Part shown: one piece after another, positions 45,201 through 59,339 of the stretch | Layout: every line of letters begins with the position of its first letter | Position numbering within the stretch: the first letter of the stretch is position 1 | Source: Warburgia ugandensis | Taxonomy: Eukaryota; Streptophyta; Magnoliopsida; Canellales; Canellaceae | DNA: 64,000 nt | Reading direction: 5' to 3' | NCBI GenBank assembly: GCA_035236585.1 | Contig: CP141139.1 | Span: 23,266,990 to 23,330,989 of the forward strand | Program-made: the position numbers and the translations under genes | The notes under the pieces: model-generated | What the model saw: only the letters and a program-made list of their open reading frames with translations | The model's database searches: none | Told to the model about the DNA's origin: nothing

Positions 45201-47658
45201 TAGATCATTGATGCATCTCATCAAATGATGTGATCCTTCTTGATCCAATCGATCAAGAAGATCTTAAATCATTTTGTCCAATTTAAGGGCATAGATCTTA
45301 ATCTATCCCAAATCATCATCATCAAGCCCATCAATCCATATGACATTAACTTCATATCATCATCCAAATACATCCATGTTGTCCAATCCTCCTTGATAAA
45401 ATTGATCAAGGAGATTACCATTCATTTTTATGGATTTTACTACTTTTAAGGCTAGATCTCTTAAAATCTACCAATTCAATTACATATAACCCATTTATTT
45501 AAGTTAATATATCATTATATCATCATCAAAAATAATTTGGATGGTCTGATCATCCCAGATCTTGTAGATTAAGGATGTTAGTACACTTATCTACTTAAAT
45601 TTAGAACATTTAATGAATTAAACTTATGATTTTATTGGTTCAATAAGTTCTCCTCATCATGAGGAATCCAACCCTACTTTTTGATCTCAATTTAGAGTTA
45701 AATTGAGATCATAATTGGGATTTTAAAATTTTAACCTGTTTTAAGGGCTGATATTTGATCTTACTATTTTTGTTTAATTACTTGATCTAGAAATCCAAAA
45801 ATTTTATTATGATCATGGTCCTTAGGGTTTTAGGACCTTCTGAACCCATCCATTAGTTTAGATCTCTATTTTGTGATCATCTTGATCACAATCCAATATT
45901 GTTGGAACGGATATTAGTACTTATCACAAATAAATTCAATTAAAAACATAAATCTTATGAGTTAAGTAACTTATACAAGTGACAAGGAAGCTACAGAAAC
46001 TTTCAAATCTAAAATTAGAGGTAAGTTGAGTTCTTAGTTGAAGAAATAAGCTCTCAGTTCAAAATTTGACTGTTGAGATCAACTCCACAGAACGTGACAA
46101 AAAGGGAGGGCGGTTGGCATCGTGTTACCTATGATTACCCATCACTGGGGAGAGGTGACCAGTGATGGGCGAGACGGTCTAGATTTGGACTGTCGGAACG
46201 CTCGTCATCGGATCTCCTCTATTTGTCATGATCAAAGCCCCATATTTCATCTCTTGGGGTTTTTGGGCCCCAGGAAATCATCCAACGGCTTAGAGATTCA
46301 TCTGAGTCGTCTATGATTAGATCTCTACTATCCAAGATGGATCCATCGCCTCCAACAGATCAACAGCTGCTCCGACCTATCAATGGCTGGGGGAGACCTT
46401 TTTGTGGCCAAAAAATACCCAAGAGATGCTGGAAATGAAAATAGAGGGTGAAGGGGGCCTACCTATGCCAGTTCAGTGAAGGAATTTCATTGGTGGAGGG
46501 ATTTACCTATGAAAGAAACCCTAGCTGCCAGATAATGCATATAGTCCTTGATTTCCCTGGTTCCGTTGCCGGAGAAGGTCTGGGAGTATGAGGCTTTCGA
46601 AGATCACCATGTGCTAAAGGCATTCAATCGTGTAAGATCACCGTTTAATAGCCAGATTGGTCGAAATAGTTTGAACACTTCTCCTGAGATAGTAACCAGT
46701 ATTGGAGCTATTCTTTGTTTTGAATTTCTTGACAATCCAGAAGTTGGATCATCATGAAACCAAAGGGCTTCTGTAGATCACCCCTATCCGACCAGATCCA
46801 ATGGTGGAGATTTTATTTTAACAGGTATAAATCCATGGCTAATTGGATTAGGGTTTCCTAGACAAAAACCCTAGTTCCTCGAGGACAACGCATCCCTAGA
46901 TGCTCTTGACGCAGACATGGGGTCATCTACCCGGGTGCATTTGGGGACACACCCATAGAGAATGAGAGAAAAAGAGATAAACAAAGAGGATTTGGGGGAG
47001 GATTTTGGAGCTGGGATTTTGAGGCATTTTAGGGGACCTCGTGAAGAACATTAGGAGAATTTTAGGGAATTTTATGAGCTATTTATAGAGATTTTTGAAT
47101 TTTCTATGATTACTTATAATTATCATGTTTGATTTCTTTTTATTATTAAATTGTCTTTGGATTCGCACTACCACTTCCTTCTCCATTAGCAGATGGTAGT
47201 GGTTTTACTCATGATGACATATTTTCTGGCCATTGGATCCCTTTGTGGGCCCCACAGAGGTGTGAAAAGATCATTTTGCCCTTTTGTAGAGAAAAATCTG
47301 TTTTATTCTCCTAAACTCGGAATTGAGTGTACTTAGTGGCGCTGGATTCGTATTTTTGAGTACATTCCAAATTTTGATGCCTTAGGTCTCGGTTATTTTT
47401 AAAATTATCATTTTACCCTTTTATTCTTGAAAATAAAGAAAAATAAGGATTTTTTTATCTAAGCTCAGAATTTGACATACTTACAGTTATTTTGATTGGT
47501 TTTCGAGTACATTACAAATATCCAAGTTTTAAGTCTTAATTTTATTTTTTATAAAAAATGAATTTTCCTAGAACTCAAAGTTCTAGTTCCACTTTTAAAA
47601 TTTTAACTTTTAACTTTTTAATAATTCAATTATGTTTATAAAAATTGGGGTTGTTACA
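42269..47658 (-). mobile_element. 5.4-kb LTR-like non-coding insertion nested in the Athila leader
   Basis: Starts TGTGGCAACTTGG and ends GGGGTTGTTACA, so it has TG...CA borders. It is flanked by CCATA (42264-42268) and CCTTA (47659-47663). The interrupted Athila leader resumes directly after it, as judged against the leader copy at 6240-6271, so both borders are well placed. No retrotransposon protein could be recognised, and no long match between its two ends was seen. This suggests a very long single LTR, or a large non-autonomous element. On the - strand it starts TGTAACAACCCCAATTTT, a common start for Tekay-type LTRs, hence the orientation given. It shares short blocks with 11651-14115. 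Confidence 0.65.
44468..44486. repeat. (TTA)n microsatellite
   Basis: Short run of ATT/TTA trinucleotides inside the nested LTR-like insertion. Confidence 0.8.
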
Positions 47659-50600
47659 CCTTAAGTGTGTAACTCAACATTACTAATAAATTTAAAATTA
47701 ATTAGAAGAGACCCATAGAGGCTATCACATGCTCGCAGGACTCTCTTAAAAGGACATGATTTATTGTCACTCTAGTGACTTCTGAGCACTGTGGTTACAG
47801 TGGGTGTCTTAAAATCTAAGTGATTTTTTCATACCTTCCATTGACCACTTTAGAGAAAAAGCTAATTGGTAACTAGTAGTCAAATTCAAGAAAATCAAAA
47901 TATTTCTACTTGTTAGCCTTAAGGATTATTTGATTGTGTCCTTTGTTTGTGCATCATTCTACCAATTTAGGTTGCATCATTTAGTATAGTTTTTTCTAAG
48001 AAAAGAGACAAAGAAAAAAAAGGCTTTTGTTGTATGCACTTTTGGAGCTGTGACAAAATTGAAAAGTTAGTCAAGTACGACCAAAATGACATACAACTAA
48101 ATCAGTCCACATCAATGATTGATCAGTGATCAAGGGGTAACTCACCTATAGCTTTCAAGGCCCTCTACTCACATGGATGAGGATCCACCACCTCTAATGG
48201 ATGATGACTAGCAAACTCCACTAAGGAGAAATAATAATATACCGAATAGAGATTGGAGGACACATAATAATAGGAAATGGAACTAACAGAGTGAACACGG
48301 GGATAATGATGGTTATCAAAACTTTTGTGGCAGAACTCCAAAAGACTACTTTTAGCCTACATGCACCAATACCCCATCCTTCGTCATTCTTCCTTAAAAT
48401 GTTAGTGCTTCAGAATTAAAAATGAGAGTAATCCAATTACTTCCTAAATTCCATGGGTTAGAAGTGAAAGTCCTTACTTGCACCTTAAAAAGTTTGATGA
48501 GGTATGCGGTACCCAACGAACACAAAACATTTGTTTAAATGCTGTCAAGCTTAAACTTTTTTCCTTTCTCTTCAAAGGAAAAAAGCTAAAATGTGGTTTA
48601 AGACACTGTCAACAAGTTCCATAAGAACCTGGAATGAAATGACTAGGGAAATGCATGCATGCCATATCTGACAAAGATGAACTTAATGTCAGAGTAGCAT
48701 CCTTAGTTGGAAAAGCAAAAGCCATAGAAATGGAAAAGAAAAACTCGAATTAGGATGAACAAGTGTGTAGCATCTATGAAAGTACTATACATCTTACTTA
48801 AGAATGTCCTACTATTTCAGCATTTCAAGAGGCACTTCATAAAATGTCTTTATATAAACAAGCCTCAGGGCAAGAAATCCAAGGCATGTGTAAAAATCAC
48901 AGCTAAATACTACAATAACAAACAATAATCACAAAATTTACAAGTACACATTAGGAATAAAAGACCTTTCTCTTCATGTTTAGAGACTTATAATCCTAAC
49001 TGGAGAAACCATCCAAATTTTAGTTGGAGAAGTGGACCAAATGCCAATGTCTTATAACTTGGCCTATACTAGCCTCACAAACAAAACGAAGGACTTCTTG
49101 CCCAACCCCCATACCAAACTCATCAACCTCATGCTTCTGGACCTTACTTGACCATACCGTAAAGGCCTGTAGATGAAAATATCCATGAACTCATTCAAAA
49201 CTAGGAGAGGAAAACTTCTCAATTAGAAGTTCAATTGAAACAAACTAACTAGTCTATTAATGAAATAAAAAATATGATGAGTCAATGGATGCAAAATATG
49301 GAAAAAGGAAAGTTTCTAGCTCAATCACAAGCAAATGCATGCAGTTAGTAATAATACATCTAATGCATCATCGAGCTCTAACATGGAACAGATTAAGGCA
49401 ATTACCATTTTTAGGAGTGGTAAAAGAATTGAGAAAGATGAGTCACCAAAGACTGAATAGGTAGAGACCTACTAAAGTTAAAGAAAAGTCTAAATAGAAG
49501 GACTCCCTTTCACCTGTTGACCCATATCCTATCCCTCCTCCATTTCCCTAGAGGTTGTGTCAAACTCCAAAATTTTTAGTTGAGTCCTCGTGGGATTGAC
49601 CCATACACATAAGCTATACTACAATAGCTCATGCACTTGTAGTAAACAATCAACAAGTTTTTAGCATTGTTGTAGGGGATGAGATTTTAGAGATTTTCAA
49701 GTAAGTCAAGATCAGCATATTGATCTTATATGCAATAAAACAAATCCCATCATATGCCAAATTCTTAAAAGACCTTTGCACTATAAAGAGAAGACTAAAT
49801 ATTCAAAAGAAGGCATTTTTTACTAAATAAGTTAGTTCTATTCTTCAACATCATACACCAGCAAAATACATGGATCTAGGTTGCCCCACTCTTACTTGCA
49901 TTAATGACAACTATAAGATTAATCAAGCTTTACTTGAGTTGGGATCTAGTTTGAACCTACTATTGTACTCGGTATATGAACAGTTAGGTCTGAGTGAGTT
50001 AAAACCTACTTCTATTAAACTCTAGCTAGCCAATCGTTCTGTAAAGGTAACTAGAGGGGTAATAGAAGATGTGCCTGTCTAGGTAGAATAGTTCTACTTC
50101 CATGGTGCACTTACTGATGACTTGCATTGTGTTAACATGATAAATTTAGTTGTACAAGATCATTTTCAATCATCTTCCTTGTCCGATCCACTTGAGGCCT
50201 GTTTGGCCTACTTTAATGAGTTTAATGAGGATACATTAATAGAGGAAGTTAATGGCCCCCTTGATTATGTTCCTATCATGGATATAGAAAAATGGAAACC
50301 ACATTTAGAGGAACTTTTGCTGAGGGAATCAACTCTCCTTCCATCATCAATAAAACCTCCTAAGCTTGAATTAACATCTCTACCATCAGATTTAAAATAT
50401 GCCTATTTAGGAGCAAATGAGACTTTTCATGTGATAATTTCCTCCTAATTAGAAACATCTCAAGATGAATAGTTAATAGACACTTTAAAGGAATATAAAG
50501 GTGCTATAGGATGGACCATTGCTGATATAAAGGGCATTAACCCTTTAATCTGTACCCATAGGATATATCTAGAGGATAATGCTAAACCATGTCATTAAAT

Positions 50601-53600
50601 GCAAAGAAGGTTAAATCCTAATATGAAGGATGTAGTGAGAGTAGAAGTCCTAAGTTGCTTTATGTGGAAATCATCTATCCCATAAGTGATAGCAAATGGG
50701 TAAGTCCAACTCAGGTAGTTTCAAAGAAGTCTGGAGTGATAGTGATCTCTAATGCCAACAATGAATTAATCCCCATTAGAGTTTCCACTAGTTGGCATAT
50801 GTTCATTGACTATAGAAAATTGAATGCTATTATGAGGAAGGACCATTTTCATTTGGCCTTTGTTGATCATATGTTAGAAACGGTTGTAGGACACCAATAC
50901 TATTATTTTCTAGATAGTTACTCAGGGTATAACTAAATAGAAATTGAACATGAGGATCAATAAAAGATCACTTTTACATGTCCTTTTAACACTTTTGCTT
51001 ACAAAAGAATGCCATTTGGATTATGTAATGCTCTTGCCACATTTCAACGATGCATGTTGAGCATTTTTAGTGATATGGTAGAGAGAATTTTAGAAGTTTT
51101 CATGGATGATTTTTCTATTTTTGGTGATTTATGTGAAATATGCCTTAAAAATCGAAGAAAAGTCTTAAGTCATTGTATAGAAAATAACTTAGTGCTTAAT
51201 TAAGAAAAGTTCCATTTCATGGTTCCTAAGGGAATTGTTCTAGGTCACATAGTGTCATCCAAAAATATAGAGGTAGATAGAGCCAAAGTTGACCTAATTA
51301 CTAATCTACTCATCCCAAAATCTGTTAGGGATATTCGTTCTTTCCTAGGTTATGTAGGATTCTATAAGAGGTTTATTAAGATTTCAGTGCAATATCTAGA
51401 CCATTGTCTCACCTCCTTACAAAAGATATCCCTTTTGGGTGGATTAATGATTGTCAAGAAGCTTTTACAAAGCTGAAAGACAAGTTGACCACTGCACCTA
51501 TCATGCAACCACTTGATTGGACTTTACCCTTTGAAATCATGTGTGAAACTAGTGATTATGCTGTAGGAGCTATGCTAGGGTAGAGAAAAGAGAAAAAAGC
51601 CATATGTCATCTAATATGCAAGTGGGACCCTAAATAACACTCAAATAAACTATTCCACTACTGAGAAAAAACTCCTTCTAGTTGTCTTTGCCTTGGATAA
51701 GTTCAAGTTTTATTTGATTAGATTTAAAATATTCATATTCATTAATCATTCGGCCCTAAAGTATCTTCTTTCTAAGAAAGACATTGAGCTTAAACTAATT
51801 AGATGGATTCTTCTACTCCAAGAGTTTCACATTGAGATAAAAGATAAGAAAGGAGTAGAGAATGTTGTAGTTGATTACTTGTCATGCCTAGTACTAATCG
51901 AACCTTTGGATGAGTTGCCAATTAAGGATACTTTCCTTGATGAGAAAAATTTTCATGTTTCCTATCCTCCTTGGTTTGCTGATATTACAAATTATTTAGT
52001 CTAGGAAAAATTCCTAAAATTAGAATAAACAAGAAAAGTAAAAATTCTTTTCCAATGTTAAGCACTAGTTCTGGAATGATTCGTACCTATTTAAGTACTG
52101 CCCACATCAAATAATTATGATATATATACCTGACTTAGAGTAACATAGTATTATCCCCTTTTGTCACTTAGAAACATTTGGTGGACATTTTTCTGCATAG
52201 AAAAGAGCTAGAAAGGTTTTGTATTGAGGTTTTTACTAGCCTTCATTGTTTAAAGACTCAGTGTTCTATAAATCATGTGAGAGATGTCAAAAGTTAGGAG
52301 GAATAACTCGTAAGAATATGATGCCTCTGAACCATATCCTTGTCATCAAAGTTTTTTTATTACTGGGCATTGATTTCATGGGGCCATGCCCACCTTCTTT
52401 TGGCTACATTTATATCTTAATGGCCATAGACTATGTTTCTAAGTGAACTGAGGCTATCCCACATAGGCATAATGATCACAAAATAGTTGTTAAATTCTTA
52501 AAGAAAAATATTTTTTGTCTAGATTTGGGGCCCCTCGAGCCATTATAAGTGATAACAGTACACATTTTTGCAACAAGTCATTTGAAGCACTCATGAAAAA
52601 ATATAACATTACATATAAAGTTGCAACACCGTATCACCCACAAACAAGTGGAGAAGTTGTAAGTATCTAATTGGGCTAAAAAACAAATTCTTCAAAAAAT
52701 TGTTGATTCGGATTGTAAGGATTGGTCTCTTAGACTAACCGATGCACTCTAGGATTACAAGATTGCACATCAAACCCCAATTGGTATGTCTCCCTATCAT
52801 ATTGTATATGGTAAGGCTTGGCATTTGCTTGTGGAATTAGAATATAGAGCCTACTGGGCAATAAAGACTGTTAATTTCAAAATGGATAAAGTAGGCTCAT
52901 ATAAAAAACTCCAACTTAATAAGTTGGAAGAGATCATGCAAGAAGCTTATGAGAAGGAAAAGATAAAAGTATTTCATCATAAAAACATAATGGAAAAATT
53001 CTTTACTCCAAACCAGAAGGCTCTACTTTACAATTCTAAGCTCCACCTATTTCTAGGTAAGCTTAGATCTTTATGGACCGATCCATATATAGTAAAAGTG
53101 AATGGTTAATGTTTGAGTGGATGCTAGGATTGGCCATACTTTTAAAGTGAATGGTTAACTTTTAAAGCCTTTCCTAAAATATGAGAATCTAGAAGTTGAG
53201 TCCACAACCCTGGAGGATCCTGTTTATTAAGATTGAGTGGATTTGATCCCTCTGTATTATCTTTTGTATTTTTTGGTTATTTTTTGCATCTCCCATATTT
53301 ATTTTAGGTACTACTTTTTAAACACTGGGGACAATGTTTCTTTCATATTGGGGGGTGTATAATTTTAGGAAATTCTAGTTTTTATTATTTTTAGTTTTCT
53401 TGATAAAAAATTTAAAAATTTTACCAAAAAATTTTGAAAAATTTTAGGTCAATTTTCGACACTATGATGAGATTTGGATTTCCTGAAGTATAGTGTAGAT
53501 AACTTTGGATGATTAATGGAGTTAAATATAATTAATTCATCACTTTACTCATTTTCTAAAGTATTCCATGAAAGCACAGTCTCAGATCACATATGCAGTT

Positions 53601-54835
53601 GCAGTTGCATATACGTAGTCTAAATTGATAAGTAGTTATAACTTAGAGATCTTGAAGAAATTCAATGGAGACCTATAACCTAAGTAAGTTTTAGAGCCAT
53701 TCATCTTTTTGAGAGGTTATAAATGTTCCTAGTTTTCTTTAGCATGCTTAAAGTAAAATTTAATCCCATTAATTCTTAAATTTGTCTAATTACTTGAATT
53801 ATTAGATCATTGCCTTTAAAATTCTAGAAGTTCATTGAATCTAATTGATTATATAAAACTTAGAAAAGGATTTTAATCATTCTTGTTGTTAACCTAGAGA
53901 CAAAGACTACCCAAAAGAGTGTTTTTACTAGTAGTTGGGTAATTTAAGCCTCATATAAGTCTTCTTTTTTTCCCGCCAAAATTAACCATTACCCATATTA
54001 ACCTAGTATAATATATTCACTTACCTATTTTCTCAAAAGATAAGTTAGAGATGAATGAAGATATACCTTTTAGTTGCAATAAAAGTAGAAAACTAAATAT
54101 CAAGAAAAAAATATTCTTCAAAGAAAGTCAAAAGCATTGAAAAATGAAAAAAAGTGAAAAAATATATTCACTTCATTCAAACAAAGTAGGGAAAAATTAT
54201 CAACTTTAGAGGACCTCTATTTATTTTTGAAAATTTTTGAATACCCTTTATATCCTTTCTTTGGTACCTTGTCCTAAGCCTATGTTTCGTCCCAATTGAA
54301 GACCTATTAATTTTAGGATGAATATAATTTTGAGGAGAATACGAATAGATATGATTTAAAGAATAATATTTCTAAATATTCAAAGGTAATGACATCTATC
54401 CTTTCTAAAGGGATCAAAATTAAAACCCTTAGTAACTCCCATTCTTTATGAGTATATATATGATAAATTTGCTTTTATTGACTTTGCTCATCTATTTAAA
54501 AGAGAGATATAATTTTAACCCTTTATCAGAGAGATTTTATTTCTAAGTGTATGTCATTTGTGAGGATTGAGGTCAAAACATATTTCAGATGGTGTTCAAA
54601 AGTCAGAAGTCTACTTAGATATAAAGATTATTCTATATGTAAACTGTACATATAACATATGGGTAGGGTTTTCAATTCTTCATTCGCTTTTATTAGTTGA
54701 CTAAAGTTGATAGATTTATTGAAGATAATTCTCTAAGGAAAAAGTTGAGTTGATTTGAAAATAATTTTTAAACATTTTGTAAATTAATTTTTTGCATGTT
54801 TTACTCGGGACTATCAAAATGCTAGTTGGGGTGTG

Positions 54836-56914
54836 TGTTAAACATTTAATTTTGGATAAAATACCCTTAATTTAGCATTTAAATTGTCTAACCAATTAAA
54901 TTTATAATTTTTAGATAGCTTCAATTGATCATCCAACCATTGATTTGTAAAATTTAATGGTCAGATGATTATTAGAGTTAATCGGAGGTGTAATGTACGA
55001 TTTAGATGATTCTAATTTAGTCTTGTGTTTTGCAAATCAACCAGATTGAGACTTGGATAGCTCAGATCAAATTCAATGGTGTCAAATCATCGTAAAAAAA
55101 TCACAAGGTAAGATGGGATGGTTTACTAAAAGAAAATGGGTTCTAATTGGAGAAAAGAAAATCATGGAGAAGATTTTCTAAAATGGGAATTAACTTGGGA
55201 ATGAAGAGCTGGAGTTGGTAGAGTTTCAAAGTTGGAGAGTTTATAACTATAGAAGAGAGCTTGAAGGAAAGTGGGGGAAATGAAATTAGAAGAAGGACGT
55301 TATAAAAGTAGCCTTAACCATGGTAGAAGAGAGGATGGAGGAAGGTTTAGAAGAAGAGAGAGCCACACCTAACATCTAGCTCTCTTGATTTCACTATAGA
55401 AGACCTATCACCCATCTCCTACCCTATTCTCTCTCCTCTTAGCACTTCTCTTCACTAAAGGAGAACAATAGTACAAGGGAAGATAGAGGAAGAAACGATA
55501 GTAGAATGAGAACCCAGGGAGGGCAGCCGCAAGGAAGGCCTGCAACACCCCCATCACCCATCTCTTTCTGGGATCTCTCTATTGACTCCTTCCTCTTTTT
55601 CTTGGGTTATTTGCAAATAGAAGAGAAAAACCAGACTAGCATCTCTCTCCCTCTCTGTTGGGAAAACTCGAATTGTAGACTCCCTCTCCTATCTCCATTC
55701 TCTCTCATTCCCTCTCTTCTCTTTTGCTTTCCATCTCTTAGGTTTTCTTTGAATTGCACCGAACATAGATATCCTTCTTCCCTCTGTCTCCCCCTCTTTC
55801 TTTTGCTCAGATCGTCTACACTCAAATGAGTAAATTGACCTGCACCATCCTTCTCTTTCTTGCACTCTTGTCTCTTTGTCCCTTCTCTTTTTCTTGCTCC
55901 ATGTCACCCATTACAAGCTCCATGCCTCTCATTCTCTCTCAGTCTCTCATTTCTTATTCCCTATTTCATCTATGCTTCCCACCTATTTTACCTTCATTTT
56001 TCATCATTTTTTTCTCTCCTTTTGCTTTCTTTACATTCCACAATCATGTTGTAGCAAAACCTAGATTGAGTTTTTCTTCAAATGTCCCATCTTACCCTTT
56101 GTTTCATGATATAGCTCCCTACATTTTTCTGTTTACGAGAAGAAGAGGAAGAAGGAATTTTCATAGAAAATTCCAACTTTACCCTTTGATCTTTAATTTA
56201 AATTCCATTTTCATCCCAATTCTTTCTTTTCCCTATTATATCTTATTCTTTTCCAGGGTTTGTCTTATTCTAGTTTGTACTATTCTTAGTTAAATCCAAG
56301 AACAAAGTAATTCAATCTAGTTTGATTAAGGCTTAACCGAATCAATGGTTTAGCTTTTAACCAAAAGGGAAACTTTATTTCCTGAACTTTTTCTTGTTAG
56401 ATTTTCAATTAATCTTCAGATCTTGTTCTTAGGACAACTCTTAGCTTACCATCAACATTGATCTCCAATCTAAAATCCCAAAATTTGATCTAAGCTATCC
56501 AAAGCCCAAAATCTTTCCTTAGTTTATATCATCAAAATTTTGGAGAATCTATTTAATCCAGCCGTTGGATCCTTAAATTAGAAGCATCAGTGAGACGTTG
56601 ATGAAGGTTGGTCAACTTTGATGACATTATATTGGAAGAAATTTGTCATAATCAAGCTAGAGAAGTGAATTTTATTTGTTATTTAGTTAATTTTCTATCT
56701 TTTTGAACTTGGATTGGTGTAATTTTCATTAGTTAAATAGACATGAGTTTACAATTCATTTTTATTTACTTATTATTTTTATTACTATTTTTAATTAGTA
56801 GTTTATTAAATTTTATTTAAACTCCAAAATTTTTAGTATAATCCCTATGAGATCGACTTGTACTTGCATATGCTGTACTACAATAGCCTGTACACTTGCA
56901 GTAAATAATCAACA
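54836..56914 (+). repeat. Athila-like 3' LTR
   Basis: About 2.08 kb, starting TGTTAAACATTTAATTTTGG and ending ATCAACA. A 155-residue Ser/Leu/Phe-rich frame at 55826-56293 comes from its CT-rich part and is not a gene. Confidence 0.88.
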
Positions 56915-58175
56915 ACCATTTAAAACTAGTTTCTTGATGTAAGCATTTGTCACTTTCAAGCTCATATCTTATTGAGTGCTTCTCATACTTTAGTGGCTTG
57001 TTTTTCTAGAAGAATATCACAAGTTTATATCTACCCCTTATAACATTAACAACATTCTTAATCAAGTCAAAAAGTAAAGAAATTGGATGCATATTTTGCA
57101 ACTCCCACTCATGCCAACTGAAGTTGATATCCAAAACAATGAATATAGAATGTAGCTTCACTTTTCTTCATAAGAAGCATTTTCAAGTTACTAAACTCAC
57201 ACATGATGTTAATAGTCCCATCATAACCTTGTCCTCTTAATCTAGAAAGTCCATGCTTGGGAAATAGTAATTCAATTACTTCTTTGAGAGATATATCATT
57301 AGTTTGTGTAACATATACAATACCAAGAAAACATTCAATCAAACAACCTTGAGCATTTACAAACTGCAAAGCAATAATCATCTATTCTTTTGTAGATATA
57401 TCATGGGATTCATCTATCAAGATAGAAAATAATTCATTAGCAAAGTCTTTAATAATAAGATTTGCATTAGCATTCACTATGTCTCTCTAAATATCAGCTA
57501 TAGTTAATTTTAGATTTTTAGAAGCAATACCCAACAAAACTTCATTTATGTCTTCATCATGATCAGCAAGAAATGATAGACATTATAAAAAAATTAGTTT
57601 GGTTACTTGAACTATTAGATTCATCACGACCAAGACATGCCAACCCTTGTTATAAAAGAAATATGATATAATCAATTAATGCATTCAGTCGGATTTACTA
57701 GTCTTTTAAGACTATTCTGATTGCTTAACAAATTTTTTATAGCTATGCAAACTTTGTCTCATTAAATCCTAACATTTATTCCATGATTATAAGCATTATT
57801 GGGTCCTCAAATATGCCCTCTAATCTCTCAATTTTTTTCAATTTAAAAATCGTCTAACAAAATAGGTAAAATGCAACATCCTCTTTAACACTATACTTTA
57901 ACCATCTACTAAATTTCTTAAACTAAGCTAGCTTAAACCACTAGTGTATTTGTCCTATTTTCTTTGTAGGAGAGATCTGATCATAGCACTGTGTAGGACC
58001 CTTATGCAAATACGATCTTTAGACTTCATCACAAATTTTAGGATGATAATTTGAAATTGGAGGTTGAAGTGCAAGATCTAAAGGAAGGTTTGTTGCATTA
58101 ATCTTTGGACATTGTACTTTGGTTAATGTCTTTCTTGTTTTTTTTATTATCTTCTTCTTGAGGAGAAGAAAGAGG
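56915..58175 (-). pseudogene. hAT transposase (TTF zinc finger/DUF4371), N-terminal-side fragment
   Basis: On the - strand. A lysine-rich start near 58170 is followed at about 58090-58020 by 'LDLALQPPISNYHPKICDEV'. Then come blocks like 'YLHKGPTQCYDQ', 'WLKYSVKEDVAFYLFC' (TTF-type zinc finger region) and, at 57381-57109, 'RLRGQGYDGTINIMCEFSNL' and 'YIHCFGYQLQLA', the hallmark of DUF4371 hAT proteins. It ends at the Athila target site with 'LHQETSF'. The next expected block is at 39460 on the other side of the Athila element. Several stops and frameshifts are present. Confidence 0.85.
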
Positions 58176-58878
58176 AGGTAACTACTAATGCAAATACAAT
58201 CAATTAAATAAAACAAATACACAAGGCAATCTGACCACCAAGTAAAACAAATTACATAAAACAAAGTCTATCTCTTAGGCATATATAATAATAATGTTAG
58301 TTAGGTCCATTATAAATAAATGGAGCCATGAATCAAAATAATGTCAATTAACCATTAACACTTTGCAATTGGTCTATTATCTAGTTTAGACAATATTAAG
58401 GGCACTTTCTCTCTAGACATAGTTTATACCTAAATTATGAAAAGAACATAGTTTAGCATCCCCTACAAATCTACAATCCAAGACTAAATTTAGAATAGAT
58501 TGAAGTTCGAATCATGTGAATCAATAAATACAATTGATGTATCATTTACAATAAGTGTTACTCATAATAAAATAAAACATGATAACTACCATTGCTGATT
58601 TAAGAAAAGTTTTATGACATGTTTTTCCTCTAACAAATGAGGTTATATAGTCCCATATTTAGTTACCTCAGAAAAATATAAACCATGAAAAATTTCCTAC
58701 ATAAAATTCATGGAATTGGGTATGTTGAAATAATTTTGGGAGAAAGGAAACACAACTAGAAGGAAAGAGAAGCTATAAAAAAAATAAAATAAAAATTTAA
58801 AACAAAAGGAATCCTCTAAACTTGGTCCAAATTAGCCATCTTCAAAAGTATAGAATTTCTTACATAAAATTGTTTATT
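58176..58878. other. AT-rich DNA upstream of the hAT gene
   Basis: No gene or clear repeat. It may contain the hAT 5' region; the terminal inverted repeats were not identified. Confidence 0.4.
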
Positions 58879-58891
58879 TGTGTGTGTGTGT

Positions 58892-58934
<43 letters not shown>
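58879..58934. repeat. (GT)n(GA)n microsatellite
   Basis: About 15 bp GT then about 40 bp AG. Confidence 0.95.
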
Positions 58935-58936
<2 letters not shown>

Positions 58937-59191
58937 AACAAAATACCATCCTTCCCTCTGTTTTTCCAAAATTAAATTGCTTTCTTTTATGATTAAATAA
59001 AGACTAGCATGCACCGACTACATGATTGTGATATAGTCTCGCTCTCTCCTTTTTCTTCTTTAAGTGAAAATCGTTTTCACTAACCAAAAAATATTTATTA
59101 GAAAAATAGTTCTATATAGATTATATTAAGTAGCTAAGAGGAACCTTAATTGACTTAGGATTACTGGTATGCTAGAAATGGATTTTAGTAA

Positions 59192-59193
<2 letters not shown>

Positions 59194-59269
<76 letters not shown>
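59194..59269. repeat. (AACT)n(AT)n microsatellite
   Basis: About 15 units of AACT followed by a short AT run. Confidence 0.95.
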
Positions 59270-59270
<1 letters not shown>

Positions 59271-59339
59271 GTAGGAATTACTATTAGAATACTAAAATTT
59301 AACAATACATATAAAAATAAATAAATAAAATTCATCAAA

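Larger units (their letters stand above)
39461..56914 (+). mobile_element. Athila-like Gypsy fossil, structurally complete, with a nested insertion
   Basis: Fossil LTR retrotransposon of 17.45 kb, or about 12 kb without the 5.4-kb insertion at 42269-47658. LTRs of about 2.08 kb lie at 39461-41544 and 54836-56914. Flanking ATCAT (39456-39460) and ACCAT (56915-56919) are a 5-bp target duplication with one mismatch. After the left LTR comes a degenerate tRNA-Asp-type primer site (TTTTGGGGCCATTATTGGG); before the right LTR is a purine-rich AGTTGGGGTG. Parts: leader 41545-42268 and 47659-48300, gag-like about 48330-49000, protease-like about 49850-50100, reverse transcriptase about 50655-51480, RNase H about 51480-51950, integrase about 52150-53110, then non-coding to 54835. 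Blocks such as 'PSDLKYAYLGANETFHVIIS', 'MPFGLCNALATFQRCM' and 'SPYHIVYGKAWHLLVELE' identify the Athila lineage. It is heavily broken (more than ten breaks) and old. A sampled ~310 bp of the LTRs differs at about 13%. Confidence 0.9.

Noticed and set aside
55826-56293. 155-residue Ser/Leu/Phe-rich frame
   Set aside because: It lies inside the CT-rich part of the Athila right LTR; the left LTR does not preserve it, and composition alone explains its length.
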